Positions 19,032 through 26,975 of a stretch of 64,000 nt of DNA are shown one piece after another. The stretch spans positions 10,111-74,110 of the forward strand of contig URAD01000008.1 of assembly GCA_900545745.1 (NCBI GenBank), read 5' to 3'. This DNA comes from an uncultured Collinsella sp. Lineage in GTDB: Bacteria; Actinomycetota; Coriobacteriia; Coriobacteriales; Coriobacteriaceae. A program made the translations under genes and the position numbers. How positions within the stretch are numbered: position 1 is the first letter of the stretch; every line of letters begins with the position of its first letter. The notes below the pieces were generated by a model, which searched no databases, was not told the DNA's origin, and saw only the letters and a list, made by a program, of their open reading frames with translations.

Positions 19032-20492
19032 TTAGTAACCCTGGCCGTAGCCCTGACCCTGGCCCTGCTGGCCCAGCAGCTCCTCCAGGTACCGGCGCAG
19101 CTGCTCGTCGGTAATACCGCCGTTGCCGGTGTCGGTCGAACTGTCGTCCTGCTGGTGGTTCTGCAGCTCCTCATCGGAGCCCAGCTCGACGGTGACCTTC
19201 TTCTCTTCCTTGCCGCGCATGAGCGTGATCTCGACCTTCTCGCCCACCTCGTGGCTACGCAACGCAATAATCAGCCCGTCGGCGCTCGTGATCTCGTCAT
19301 CGCCCAGCTTGGTAATGACATCGCCCTCCTGAATGCCGGCCTTGGCGGCAGGACCATCCTCAACGACGCTCGCCACATACGCGCCGCTATCGGTGCTCAG
19401 CTTGTTGGTGCGGGCGTTGAGCGCGTTGACGCTCGAAAGCGTAGCGCCCATGTACGGATGCACCGGCGTCTTGCCGCCGATGATCTGGTCGGCAATGTTC
19501 TTGGCGTAGTTAACGGGAATAGCAAAGCCCACGCCCGAGCTGGAGCCCGAGTAGCTCTCGATGAGCGAGTTGATGCCCACCAGCTCACCGTTGTCGTTGA
19601 CGAGCGCGCCACCGGAATTGCCCGGGTTGATGGCGGCATCGGTCTGGATCATGTTGGCGTAGATAGTGTTACCGCTGGTAGAGCTCATGGCCGTGGAGCG
19701 ATACAGCGCCGACACAATGCCCGTGGAGACAGACTGCTCGTTGCCGAACGGCGAGCCGATCGCCATGACCCACTCGCCAACGTTGAGCTTGGAGGAGTCG
19801 CCAATTTCGATCGGCGTAAGCTTGGAGGCGTCGGCGTCCTTGAGCTTGATGACGGCCAAGTCGCTCGAGGCGTCGTTGCCCACGAACTCGGCCTCGTAGG
19901 TGGTGCCGTCGTCCATGGTCACCACGTACTGGTCATAGCCATCGACCACGTGGTTGTTGGTGAGGATGTGGCCCTCGGTATCGAGCACCACGCCCGAACC
20001 GACACTGCCCGAGCTATCCGACTCGTCGGCAGACTGCGAAAGCGAGCCATTCTGGCTACCGCTCGAAGTGGCGGTGATGGAAACGACGGAGGGCAGGGCC
20101 TTGGCAGAAACGGCCTCGGCCAGCGTGGTGTCCTCGGAGTCGATCGTGATCTTTTGCGTCGACGAACCCGAAGCACCCGCCGTCACGGCATTCTTGCCGC
20201 CGCCGATATCGAGCGTGCCGCTCATAATGAGCGCAATGACCAGCAGGGCGCCGCAGGCACAGCCGGCGAGTGCCGTAATAAAGATCGGCAGCTTTTTGGT
20301 CTTGGTCTTGACCACCGTGTGCTTGTTTACAACCTGCTGACCGCCCAGCGGCTGGCCGGTCTGCGTGTCGTAGGCCTGCACATAGGGAATGTTGCTACCG
20401 GCAGGCGTCGACTCCACCTGCACACGCGGCTGCTGCTGGGTCTCGCCGGCGTTGCCCGCATCCTGGGGACGCTGGGAATCGTACTCGCTCAT
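19032..20492 (-). CDS. HtrA/DegP-type membrane-anchored serine protease with PDZ domain
   Basis: Envelope quality-control protease of 486 residues. A cytoplasmic polar N-terminus (about 1-75) precedes one transmembrane helix (LPIFITALAGCACGALLVIA), then a Ser-rich linker. The trypsin-like domain has the triad His in ILTNNHVVDGYD, Asp in SSDLAVIKL and Ser in NPGNSGGAL. One PDZ domain follows (AGIQEGDVITKLGDDEITSA), then a Gln/Gly/Tyr-rich tail (QGQGQGYGQGY). The ATG at 20492 follows AAAGGA. The plan matches actinobacterial HtrA-like proteins that degrade misfolded secreted proteins. It is monocistronic between two good terminators. Confidence 0.92.
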   Translation of the reverse strand: MSEYDSQRPQDAGNAGETQQQPRVQVESTPAGSNIPYVQAYDTQTGQPLGGQQVVNKHTVVKTKTKKLPIFITALAGCACGALLVIALIMSGTLDIGGGKNAVTAGASGSSTQKITIDSEDTTLAEAVSAKALPSVVSITATSSGSQNGSLSQSADESDSSGSVGSGVVLDTEGHILTNNHVVDGYDQYVVTMDDGTTYEAEFVGNDASSDLAVIKLKDADASKLTPIEIGDSSKLNVGEWVMAIGSPFGNEQSVSTGIVSALYRSTAMSSTSGNTIYANMIQTDAAINPGNSGGALVNDNGELVGINSLIESYSGSSSGVGFAIPVNYAKNIADQIIGGKTPVHPYMGATLSSVNALNARTNKLSTDSGAYVASVVEDGPAAKAGIQEGDVITKLGDDEITSADGLIIALRSHEVGEKVEITLMRGKEEKKVTVELGSDEELQNHQQDDSSTDTGNGGITDEQLRRYLEELLGQQGQGQGYGQGY

Positions 20493-20510
20493 AGCTGCGA
20501 TCCTTTCGTC

Positions 20511-20545
20511 AAATAACCAAAGGCCCGCCAAACATGTGGCGGGCC
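20511..20545 (-). terminator. Terminator after the OmpR-family regulator
   Basis: GGCCCGCCA / TGGCGGGCC, a perfect 9-bp stem with a 6-nt loop (20522-20545). On the minus strand TTTGGTTATTT follows. It separates the regulator gene from htrA. Confidence 0.8.
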
Positions 20546-20663
20546 ATCATTGTTCACGTTGAGTTGTACCCCAATATGCGGGCGCAAGTGTATGAGAACG
20601 CAATCTTTTAGGAAGGCTTAAGTTCTGCCGCAGACCCGAAAGGAATCCGTACCTGCGTCAAAA

Positions 20664-20696
20664 CCACCACAAAAGTGCCTGTCCCCTTTGTGGTGG
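20664..20696. repeat. Family A palindrome, copy 4
   Basis: CCACCACAAAAGTGCC then CCCCTTTGTGGTGG, ending 4 bp from the stop of the OmpR-family gene. Its placement at a 3' end matches copy 1. Confidence 0.8.
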
Positions 20697-20700
20697 AAAG

Positions 20701-21363
20701 CTAGTCCTTAAACAGATAGCCCACGCCGCGGACGGTGGTGATGTGCGCCGCGATCTGCGGACCCACCTTGGAGCGGATGCGTCGAATGTGCACGTCGACG
20801 GTGCGCGTGCCGCCGCAGTACTCAAAGCCCCACACGCGGTGCAGCAGCACCTCGCGGCTGTAGGCGCGGTTGGGGTGCGTCGCCAAAAAGCTCAGCAGCG
20901 AGTACTCCATCAGCGTCAGGTCGATGGGCTCGCCATCGAGCGTCACCTGGTAGGTAGCCAGGTTGATCTCGAGGTTATCGATGTTGAGCACATCGTCGGC
21001 GGTAACGGTCTCCTCCTCGCCCATCAGGCGCTGCGCGCGAGCCTTGAGCTCGTTGGGCGTCGCCGTGGGGCATACAAAGTCGGCATGCGCGTGATTCGGC
21101 AGACGCAGGGTGCCGAGCGCCTCGTCGTCGACGATCACCAGCATGGGGACGCCGCCGCGGTCGTCGAGCCATTTGGCAATCTGATCGATGCGGTCGCTGC
21201 GGATGCCATCGGAATCGAGAATCAGCAGGTCAAAGTCGTGCGCCGCAGTCGGCGAATCGGGGGTGGCCAGGCTCACCTCGACACCCAGGGTGGTCGTCAA
21301 GCTGCGGGCAAACTCGTGGAAGCGCGTCGTGCGCGCCATGAACAGGGCACTCTTATCGGACAT
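20701..21363 (-). CDS. Orphan OmpR-family regulator with atypical receiver (GlnR-like)
   Basis: 220-residue DNA-binding protein. The C-terminal winged helix is classical (PIDLTLMEYSLLSFLATHPN, TRTVDVHIRRIRSKVG, TTVRGVGYLF). The receiver-like N-terminus lacks the acidic pair (it reads SALFMARTTR) and the conserved lysine, and keeps only the DLLILDSDG strand. Such receivers are not phosphorylated in the usual way, as in actinobacterial GlnR, the nitrogen regulator of glnA. The ATG at 21363 has GGAGG 5 bp upstream. No histidine kinase adjoins. glnA lies immediately upstream, 50 bp away on the same strand. The GlnR assignment is inference from these two facts. Confidence 0.78.
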   Translation of the reverse strand: MSDKSALFMARTTRFHEFARSLTTTLGVEVSLATPDSPTAAHDFDLLILDSDGIRSDRIDQIAKWLDDRGGVPMLVIVDDEALGTLRLPNHAHADFVCPTATPNELKARAQRLMGEEETVTADDVLNIDNLEINLATYQVTLDGEPIDLTLMEYSLLSFLATHPNRAYSREVLLHRVWGFEYCGGTRTVDVHIRRIRSKVGPQIAAHITTVRGVGYLFKD

Positions 21364-21413
21364 ATCGGCCTCCAAGGAAATGAGCTCAATCGTACTGGAA
21401 CAAGTCAGCGCGA

Positions 21414-22751
21414 TTAGGAGTTCGCCAGGTAGTGCTTGATCTCCCACTCGGTGATCGTAGACTCGAACTTATGCCACTCGTCGCGCTTCTTTTTGAGGAA
21501 GAAGCTGTGGATGTGCTCGCCGAGGGCATCCTTCATAAACTGCGAGTCCTCAAACACGTCGAGCGCCTCTTTGAGCGAACGCGGCAGCGGCGTGTAGCCG
21601 GCCTCGACCATCTGGCGGTCGGTAAGCTTGAGCGTCTCGGCCGTGGCCTCGGGCGGGAGCTCCAGCTTGCGCTCGATGCCGTCGAGACCAGCCGCCAACG
21701 TGACGGCGTTGACCAGGTACGGGTTGGCCATGGGGTCGGGACTGCGCAGCTCGATGCGCGTGGACAGCTGCTTGCCGGGCTTGTAGACCGGGATGCGGAC
21801 CATGCTCGCGCGGTTGCGCAGGCCCCACGTGGCGTACTGCGGCACGGAGTCGCCGCCCGTGGTGATGCGCTTGTACGAGTTGACCGTGGGGTTGGTGATG
21901 GCGCTGATCTCGCGCGCGTGCGCCAAGATGCCGGCCATATAGTGCTTGGCGGTATCGGAGAGATGGTACTTCTCGTCGTCCTCGCCCCAAAAGACGTTGT
22001 TGCCGTCGTGGTCGAACAGCGACTGATGCAAAAACATAGCGCTGCCGTCCTCACCCGCCAACGGCTTGGGCATAAAGGAGGCGTGGCAACCGCTCTCGTA
22101 GGCCTGCTGCTTAATGATGAGCTTGGCCGTGGTGATGGCGTCGGACATGCTCAGGGCCTCGGCGTGGCGCAGGCTCATGCCATGCTGCGAGCGACCGGCG
22201 GCGTGGAAGGTGTACTCCACGGGCACGGACATCTTCTCGAGCGTGAGGACCGTGTTGCGGCGCAGGTCGCGAGCGGCGTCGCTCACCGAAAGATCGAAGT
22301 AGCCCACGTTGTCGAGCGGCTCGGGGGTGTGCTCGTCGGGGAAGTAGTAATACTCCAGCTCGGCGCCCACGTTGAGCAGATAGCCAGCTTTCTCGGCCTT
22401 GCGGAACATGCGACGCAACGCATCGCGCGGATCCCCGGCGAAGGGCTTGCGGTCGGGGGTGCACACATCACAGAACACGCGGGCAACGCCGTTATGGCTC
22501 GGACGCCACGGCAGGATCTGGAAGGTCGAAGCATCGGGAAACGCCAGCATATCGGCTTCCTCGGGCGTGGCAAAACCCTCGATGGCGGAGCCGTCAAAGC
22601 CAATACCCTCCTCAAAAGCGACCTCGAGGTCCTCGGGGCTAATGGCAAAGTTCTTGAGGCGGCCGAGAATGTCAACAAACCACAGACGCACAAAGCGGAT
22701 GTCACGCTGCTCTACGGAGCGGAGTACGTAATCGATGTTCTGCTGGTTCAT
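21414..22751 (-). CDS. glnA: Type I glutamine synthetase
   Basis: Makes glutamine from glutamate, ammonia and ATP in the cytoplasm. 445 residues, the length of GSI-alpha enzymes. Signatures: FVDILGRLKNFAI at the N-terminus, GFDGSAIEGF, the ATP-site region HAAGRSQHGMSLRH, and RIPVYKPGKQLSTRIELRSP. The C-terminus (WHKFESTITEWEIKHYL) has the short feedback-inhibited form; no adenylylation-loop tyrosine motif was recognised. The ATG at 22751 follows AAGGGGAG. With the downstream regulator it probably forms a nitrogen-control unit. Confidence 0.95.
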   Translation of the reverse strand: MNQQNIDYVLRSVEQRDIRFVRLWFVDILGRLKNFAISPEDLEVAFEEGIGFDGSAIEGFATPEEADMLAFPDASTFQILPWRPSHNGVARVFCDVCTPDRKPFAGDPRDALRRMFRKAEKAGYLLNVGAELEYYYFPDEHTPEPLDNVGYFDLSVSDAARDLRRNTVLTLEKMSVPVEYTFHAAGRSQHGMSLRHAEALSMSDAITTAKLIIKQQAYESGCHASFMPKPLAGEDGSAMFLHQSLFDHDGNNVFWGEDDEKYHLSDTAKHYMAGILAHAREISAITNPTVNSYKRITTGGDSVPQYATWGLRNRASMVRIPVYKPGKQLSTRIELRSPDPMANPYLVNAVTLAAGLDGIERKLELPPEATAETLKLTDRQMVEAGYTPLPRSLKEALDVFEDSQFMKDALGEHIHSFFLKKKRDEWHKFESTITEWEIKHYLANS

Positions 22752-22885
22752 GTCGCTCCCCTTTCTTTCGGGCGGGTTTCGACTGGTCTATATCGCAGAT
22801 ACTATCGCAGAAAAATGTTTCCGCAGGGTTAAAGCGTATCAAGCGCTCAAAAAACGTGGGCGAACAGGCAGTTGCGAACGAGCGG

Positions 22886-23908
22886 CTAGCGCGAGGTCGA
22901 TGCGCGGTGCTCGATGTGGCCGGGGATCTCGATGCGTTTGGGCGCCAGCTTTGCGGCCTCGCCCACCGTGGTGGTGACAACGTCGATGCGCTCGGACAGG
23001 CGCTCGACCACGCGCTCGGCAATGGTGAGGGTGTCCTGCGCGGCCGTGGTCACGCCACCAAAGAGCACATGGTTCCAGGGGTAGTCGTCAAACGTCGCGA
23101 TCCTGAGCCCCGCCGGCAGCGAGGGTCCCAGCTGCGCTAGCGCCTCGGTCAGACGCAGGAAAACCAGGCCGTTGACGGCAATGAGGCCGAGCTTTTTGCC
23201 GGCATAGTCACGCATGGTCTCGTCCAAGCGACCAACGCCCGTGGCACCGCCATCGGCCAAGGTGACGACCTCGCCGGCAAGGCCGCGTCGCGAAAGCTCG
23301 TCGGCAAAGGCCTCGGCGCGCTCACGACGCACGGGGCTGTCGTCGCTTGCCTCGGTGAGCAGGCACAGGCGCTCACAGCCCGCAGCGGCGAGCTCGTCTA
23401 CCAAGCCGGCGACCAGCTCACGGTTGTTCGATGTCACCAGATCGATGCCACCGTCGGCAACATCGCGGTCGAGCAGTACAACGGGTAGGCGTCCCGCGGC
23501 CGCGGCGATCGCCTCGTCATTGCCTCCGCAGGTGTTGACGACCAGGCCGTCCACGCCGGCATCGATAAGCCTGGTGAGCGACTCTGTCTCCTTGGCGGGG
23601 TCGTTGCCGCTAATGGCCGTCATGAGCGAGCAGCCGCGCGCGGCGGCACTGGCGGAAAGCCCTTCGAGCATGGCGCTCGAGAACGGGTTGGCGATGTCGG
23701 CCAGGATCACGCCGATGAGGTTGGTGCGCGAGCTGCGCAGATTGCGCGCAGCGGCACGCGGGCGATAGCCGGTGCGCTCGATAACCGCCGCGATGCGAGC
23801 ACGGGTTTCCTCGGTCATTTGCCCGGGGCGGTTGTTGAGATAGCGCGAGACCGTGGCCGGGCTCACGCCCGCCTCGGCGGCAATGTCCTTGATTCTCATC
23901 TGCGCCAT
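22886..23908 (-). CDS. LacI-family transcriptional regulator
   Basis: 340-residue repressor-type protein. The helix-turn-helix is AGVSPATVSRYLNN with the hinge helix AAARNLRSSRTNLIGV. The periplasmic-binding-protein-like core covers about 60-330 (LIGVILADIANPFSSAMLEG, VNTCGGNDEAI, DDYPWNHVLFGGVTTAAQD). Family members bind sugars or nucleobases. There is no adjoining transporter or catabolic gene, so the target is unknown. The start at 23908 precedes a nearby ATG at 23899; both are possible. It does not seem to be in an operon with glnA, from which a 134-bp gap without other features separates it. Confidence 0.88.
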   Translation of the reverse strand: MAQMRIKDIAAEAGVSPATVSRYLNNRPGQMTEETRARIAAVIERTGYRPRAAARNLRSSRTNLIGVILADIANPFSSAMLEGLSASAAARGCSLMTAISGNDPAKETESLTRLIDAGVDGLVVNTCGGNDEAIAAAAGRLPVVLLDRDVADGGIDLVTSNNRELVAGLVDELAAAGCERLCLLTEASDDSPVRRERAEAFADELSRRGLAGEVVTLADGGATGVGRLDETMRDYAGKKLGLIAVNGLVFLRLTEALAQLGPSLPAGLRIATFDDYPWNHVLFGGVTTAAQDTLTIAERVVERLSERIDVVTTTVGEAAKLAPKRIEIPGHIEHRASTSR

Positions 23909-24031
23909 AGCGCACCCCGTTTCCCATTTGTCGGCAGTCTGAGCCATTTTAGGCATTTTTAATAATCTCGGTTGCAAAACGCTGTAGGTGAGCAGCATCG
24001 TTTTTGCGTCTCGAGCAGATGCGATAATGGG

Positions 24032-24724
24032 CTAGATAGCCGAGTCTTTAGACAGCTCAAAATAGTCGGGATGCAAGGCAATAACCGGGCCCTGCTCCTC
24101 GGGCATCAGGTGCAAGTGCGTCTCGGCCAGATAGCTCGCCGCATCGGTATCGCCCCTCTTAATGGCCTCGAGAATCCGACGATGTTGTCGACGAATCGGC
24201 TCCCAATCTAGGTCCTGCGACACCATACGCAACCAGTTGTATCGCTCAAAATGCGTGTTGACGCTCTTCATCCAACCCCACAGCATGTGGCGGCCGGCAA
24301 TCTCAAAACACGTCTCATGGAACAGGTTGTCCAGATCAAAAAAGCGACGCGTCTCGCTATGGTCGAGCGACTCGGACTCGGCAAGAATCTGCTCGAGCCG
24401 ATGTTTTTGCTCGGGCGTGACGGCCGAACAGCATTTAATAAGCACGCTTCTTTCGAGTTTCTCGCGCAAGAAACAGGCGTTCTCGGCGCGCTCCATGCTG
24501 ATCTTAGAGACGTAGGTGCCGCTTTTTGGACGCGTTTCCACCAGCTCCTGCTCACGCAGGCGCACAAAGGATTCGCGAATGGGCGTGCGCCCGATTCCCG
24601 TCTCTTTTTCCAGACCAATCGCCGAAAGGCGTGTGCCGGGCTTGAGCTCGGCGTAGATGATCTTGGAGCGCAGTGCGTTGTACGCCTGGTCTTGCAGGCT
24701 CTGATAATGCTGGTGCTGTTCCAT
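24032..24724 (-). CDS. GntR-family regulator, FadR/FCD subgroup
   Basis: 230-residue regulator. The winged-helix N-terminus (YNALRSKIIYAELKPGTRLS, GIGRTPIRESFVRLREQ) is followed by an all-helical FCD ligand domain with conserved metal-site residues in DNLFHETCFEIAGRH and HRRILEAIKRGDTDAASYLA. FCD regulators usually sense organic acids and control their catabolism. The start at 24724 has GAGGG upstream; the frame is open further to 24838 but that part runs into palindrome C1. It is isolated, and a fragment of a second FCD regulator lies at 26637. Confidence 0.87.
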   Translation of the reverse strand: MEQHQHYQSLQDQAYNALRSKIIYAELKPGTRLSAIGLEKETGIGRTPIRESFVRLREQELVETRPKSGTYVSKISMERAENACFLREKLERSVLIKCCSAVTPEQKHRLEQILAESESLDHSETRRFFDLDNLFHETCFEIAGRHMLWGWMKSVNTHFERYNWLRMVSQDLDWEPIRRQHRRILEAIKRGDTDAASYLAETHLHLMPEEQGPVIALHPDYFELSKDSAI

Positions 24725-24795
24725 AAAGCCCTCGGATAAACCCTCGGTTAATCGAATACCACCATGCAATACTATCGCATCCCCCGCCCCCTCAT

Positions 24796-24864
24796 AAGTT
24801 GCGGTGGAATAGTTCCTGCTCAAGGCCTTCAGCAGCAAAAACAGGAACTATTCCACCGCAACTT
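24796..24864. repeat. Family C palindrome (GTTGCGGTGGAATA), copy 1
   Basis: Arms of 23 bp at 24796-24818 and 24842-24864 are exact reverse complements, beginning AAGTTGCGGTGGAATAG. A second copy with a different inner stem is at 29043-29109. It lies upstream of the GntR gene. Confidence 0.85.
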
Positions 24865-24917
24865 CCAACAGTCTTTTTGGGGCTTTTTGGCCACCCCGGG
24901 CCGCAGGTCGGCCCCTT

Positions 24918-25077
24918 GCCACAAAAGGGGCCCATCTACTACGTTAACACGGATAGCCTCGGCCATACCGAAAACCGTGAAAACAAAACCGCAGGTAGAC
25001 AGCTTGTCGATTTTCGAAAAAGCCGACCATGGTTGACCCCTGCGGCTTAAACGTAGTAGATAGGCCCTTTTCGTGGC
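24918..25077. repeat. 160-bp element with 28-bp imperfect inverted ends
   Basis: The ends 24918-24945 (GCCACAAAAGGGGCCCATCT...) and 25050-25077 are reverse complements with 3 mismatches in 28 bp. The interior contains further complementary words (GCAGG / CCTGC) but no ORF. It may be a non-autonomous mobile element or a structured RNA. It sits between palindrome C1 and the tandem array before the ATPase gene. Confidence 0.65.
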
Positions 25078-25202
25078 GCAGCACTGCTGCATCCCAAATT
25101 GGCACCCCGAGCCCTCGTGAGTTGCCAACAAGCTGTTCGCCCAGCGCTTTATCCGCGCGGCATTTGGAAAATAGCACCACCGCAAAACCCGCGAGTAGCG
25201 CT

Positions 25203-25270
25203 TACTTTGCTATATCTCACTATACTTTGCTATATCTTGCTATACTTTGCTATATCTTGCTATATCTTGA
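25203..25270 (+). repeat. 10-bp-period tandem array upstream of the ATPase gene
   Basis: Nearly seven consecutive 10-mers of the form TA(C/T)(C/T)TTGCTA, alternating TACTTTGCTA with TATCTTGCTA, so a 20-bp unit occurs three times (25203-25262) plus 8 bp. The array ends 15 bp before the ATG, overlapping where a promoter or operator would lie. One turn of B-DNA is about 10 bp, so all copies face the same side. Confidence 0.85.
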
Positions 25271-25285
25271 GCAAAGGTGGCTCAC

Positions 25286-26377
25286 ATGCAAACAAACCCT
25301 TTTAAGCCCACAGCAGGTAAAACACCTCCCACGATTATCGGCCGCGAAGATGTGCTCGAAGAATTCAATGAGGGCCTCGTCAACGGGCCTGGTGCCCCGG
25401 GGCGCCTAATGCGCATAGCCGGCGTCCGTGGAACGGGCAAGACGGTCCTCCTTGACGAGTGCTCACGTTTGGCGCAAAGCCGTGGCTGGACGGTCATAAA
25501 AGAGGTCGCAACCGAGGGACTTTGCCAGCGCATTCTCGAACAGCTGCAGCCCAAATTCCAGGCCAAGCACGCCAGATTTGAGCCCACCGTAGCTGGCATA
25601 TCCATCGGCAGCATAGATATTGAACGAATCGGCCCATCGCTACGCGACGCCATGAGACAGACAATATCCAAGAATGGAAATGGCCTGCTCATCACTCTCG
25701 ACGAGGTTCAAGACGCAGAGCTCGATGAGGTCCGAACGCTCTCCATTGCGATTCAGCAGGTTATCGGCGAAGACCTTGATATCGCCTTTGTTTTTGCTGG
25801 GCTGCCTTCGATGATTGAAAGCATCATCAACGGAAAGACACTTACGTTTTTGCGCCGTGCCCTCCCCTTTGATCTGAAGGCTGTGGCAGTAACCGAAGTG
25901 TCGTACTCCCTCGAGGAAACCATTGAAGCGTCTGGCATGGAGTTGCAGCCAGGTATTGCCGGCCAACTTGCCGAGGCAACGCAAGGCTATCCTTTCATGA
26001 TCCAACTCGTTGGATACTACGCATGGCAGTTGGCAAGACGCGCACATACAGCGATTATTGGAGAAGAAGAAGCCGAGCGCGGCATTGCAACGGCACGCGA
26101 ACGCTTCTGCGCCATGGTGATTGAGCCCGCGCTGCAGCGCATTCCGCCCACGTGCATCGCTTATCTGCTGAGCATGGCGTCTTTGGGGCAGACGAGCTCG
26201 ACCAGCATGGTTGCCGATGCCCTAAACAAAACGCCTCAACAGGTGAGTTCCGTCCGCAGCCGCCTGTTAAGAGAATCGATTATCGAGGCTCCTTCGTACG
26301 GCAAGGTCTCATTTGCCATCCCCTATATGCGCGACTACCTCTACGAGCACAAAGCCGAACTGGAAGTTGAACTGTAG
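25286..26377 (+). CDS. AAA/STAND-type ATPase with C-terminal winged helix (Orc1/Cdc6-like)
   Basis: 363-residue P-loop ATPase. The order is: an IIGREDVLEEFNEGL lead-in as in AAA_16 proteins, Walker A GVRGTGKT (about residue 46), Walker B LLITLDEVQDAE, a sensor segment (DIAFVFAGLPSMIESI), a helical lid (SLEETIEASGMELQPGIAGQ) and a C-terminal winged helix (SSTSMVADALNKTPQQVSSV). Similar stand-alone ATPases are common in gut actinobacteria with no agreed role. The ATG at 25286 is preceded by AAAGGTGG; a GTG at 25277 is an alternative. It stands alone with two terminators behind it and an unusual repeat array in front. Autoregulation through that array is a guess. Confidence 0.8.
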   Translation: MQTNPFKPTAGKTPPTIIGREDVLEEFNEGLVNGPGAPGRLMRIAGVRGTGKTVLLDECSRLAQSRGWTVIKEVATEGLCQRILEQLQPKFQAKHARFEPTVAGISIGSIDIERIGPSLRDAMRQTISKNGNGLLITLDEVQDAELDEVRTLSIAIQQVIGEDLDIAFVFAGLPSMIESIINGKTLTFLRRALPFDLKAVAVTEVSYSLEETIEASGMELQPGIAGQLAEATQGYPFMIQLVGYYAWQLARRAHTAIIGEEEAERGIATARERFCAMVIEPALQRIPPTCIAYLLSMASLGQTSSTSMVADALNKTPQQVSSVRSRLLRESIIEAPSYGKVSFAIPYMRDYLYEHKAELEVEL

Positions 26378-26396
26378 AAACGGCAACTGCCCTGCA

Positions 26397-26456
26397 AGAC
26401 GAAAACCGTTTTCATACGGATTTAAAGCAGACGTAAACGGTTTTCGTCTGTTTTAC
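26397..26456 (+). terminator. Hairpin after the ATPase gene
   Basis: AGACGAAAACCGTTT (26397-26411) and its exact complement at 26435-26449, followed by GTTTTACG. The next 70 bp reuse similar words (GGTTTTACG, CGTATGG), so the region may be a degenerate repeat. Confidence 0.6.
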
Positions 26457-26552
26457 GTTCGGAAATAAGACGCAAATTGCACTTTCGTATGGTTTTACGC
26501 CAAACGCAACACGCTTTCGTCCGGCTATGCGTCCCCAATCCAAACGAAAAAG

Positions 26553-26586
26553 GCCCCGAGCTCGTGTGAGCTCGGGGCTCTTTGTG
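26553..26586 (+). terminator. Second terminator after the ATPase gene
   Basis: Perfect 11-bp stem GCCCCGAGCTC / GAGCTCGGGGC with GTGT loop (26553-26578), then TCTTTGTG. Confidence 0.8.
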
Positions 26587-26636
26587 CCGCACATCTATGA
26601 GAGGGAATCGATGCGCACGGGCGCTACTCCATGTAG

Positions 26637-26876
26637 CCGCCCTGGGATGGCGGAAACCTCGTCGTTCCCCGCCTGATGGGCGTGCTCAAGGCATCCGTCC
26701 CCCTCTTTATCGACGTGACCGGCAAAAAGCTCGTCGAGGAAACTATCCGCACGCACCGCGATGTGGCCGACGCCATCGCCTCGCGCAATCCCACCGCCGC
26801 GCATGACGCGATGTATCTGCACCTGGTGTATAACCGCAACATGATTGCGGAGGGAGCAGAAGCAAAAGGCATTTAG
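26637..26876 (+). pseudogene. C-terminal fragment of a GntR/FCD regulator
   Basis: The frame from 26637, directly after a stop, reads PPWDGGNLVVPRLMGVLKAS onward and contains THRDVADAIASRNPTAAHDA then MYLHL. That matches the last helices of FCD ligand domains (compare HRRILEAIKRGDTDAASYLA in the gene at 24032). The DNA-binding half is missing and no matching start or ribosome site is present. It looks like a decayed or truncated regulator left between two terminators. Confidence 0.55.
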
Positions 26877-26910
26877 GGCCCGACAATAATCTTTCTTTGG
26901 CAAAACGCAA

Positions 26911-26949
26911 GCGGCGGCCGCCCAACACACAGGGCAGCCGCCGCTTTTT
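26911..26949. terminator. Bidirectional terminator
   Basis: GCGGCGGCCGCCC / GGGCAGCCGCCGC (one mismatch in 13 bp) followed by TTTTT on the plus strand, and on the minus strand by GCGTTTTGCC. It serves the convergent fragment at 26637 and the oxidoreductase ending at 26976. Confidence 0.8.
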
Positions 26950-26975
26950 GCAATCGATTGGCGCAAAGGGGTTGA

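Noticed and set aside
25203..25270. Possible CRISPR array
   Set aside because: Repeats are 10 bp, contiguous and without spacers, and no cas genes adjoin, so it is a simple tandem array.
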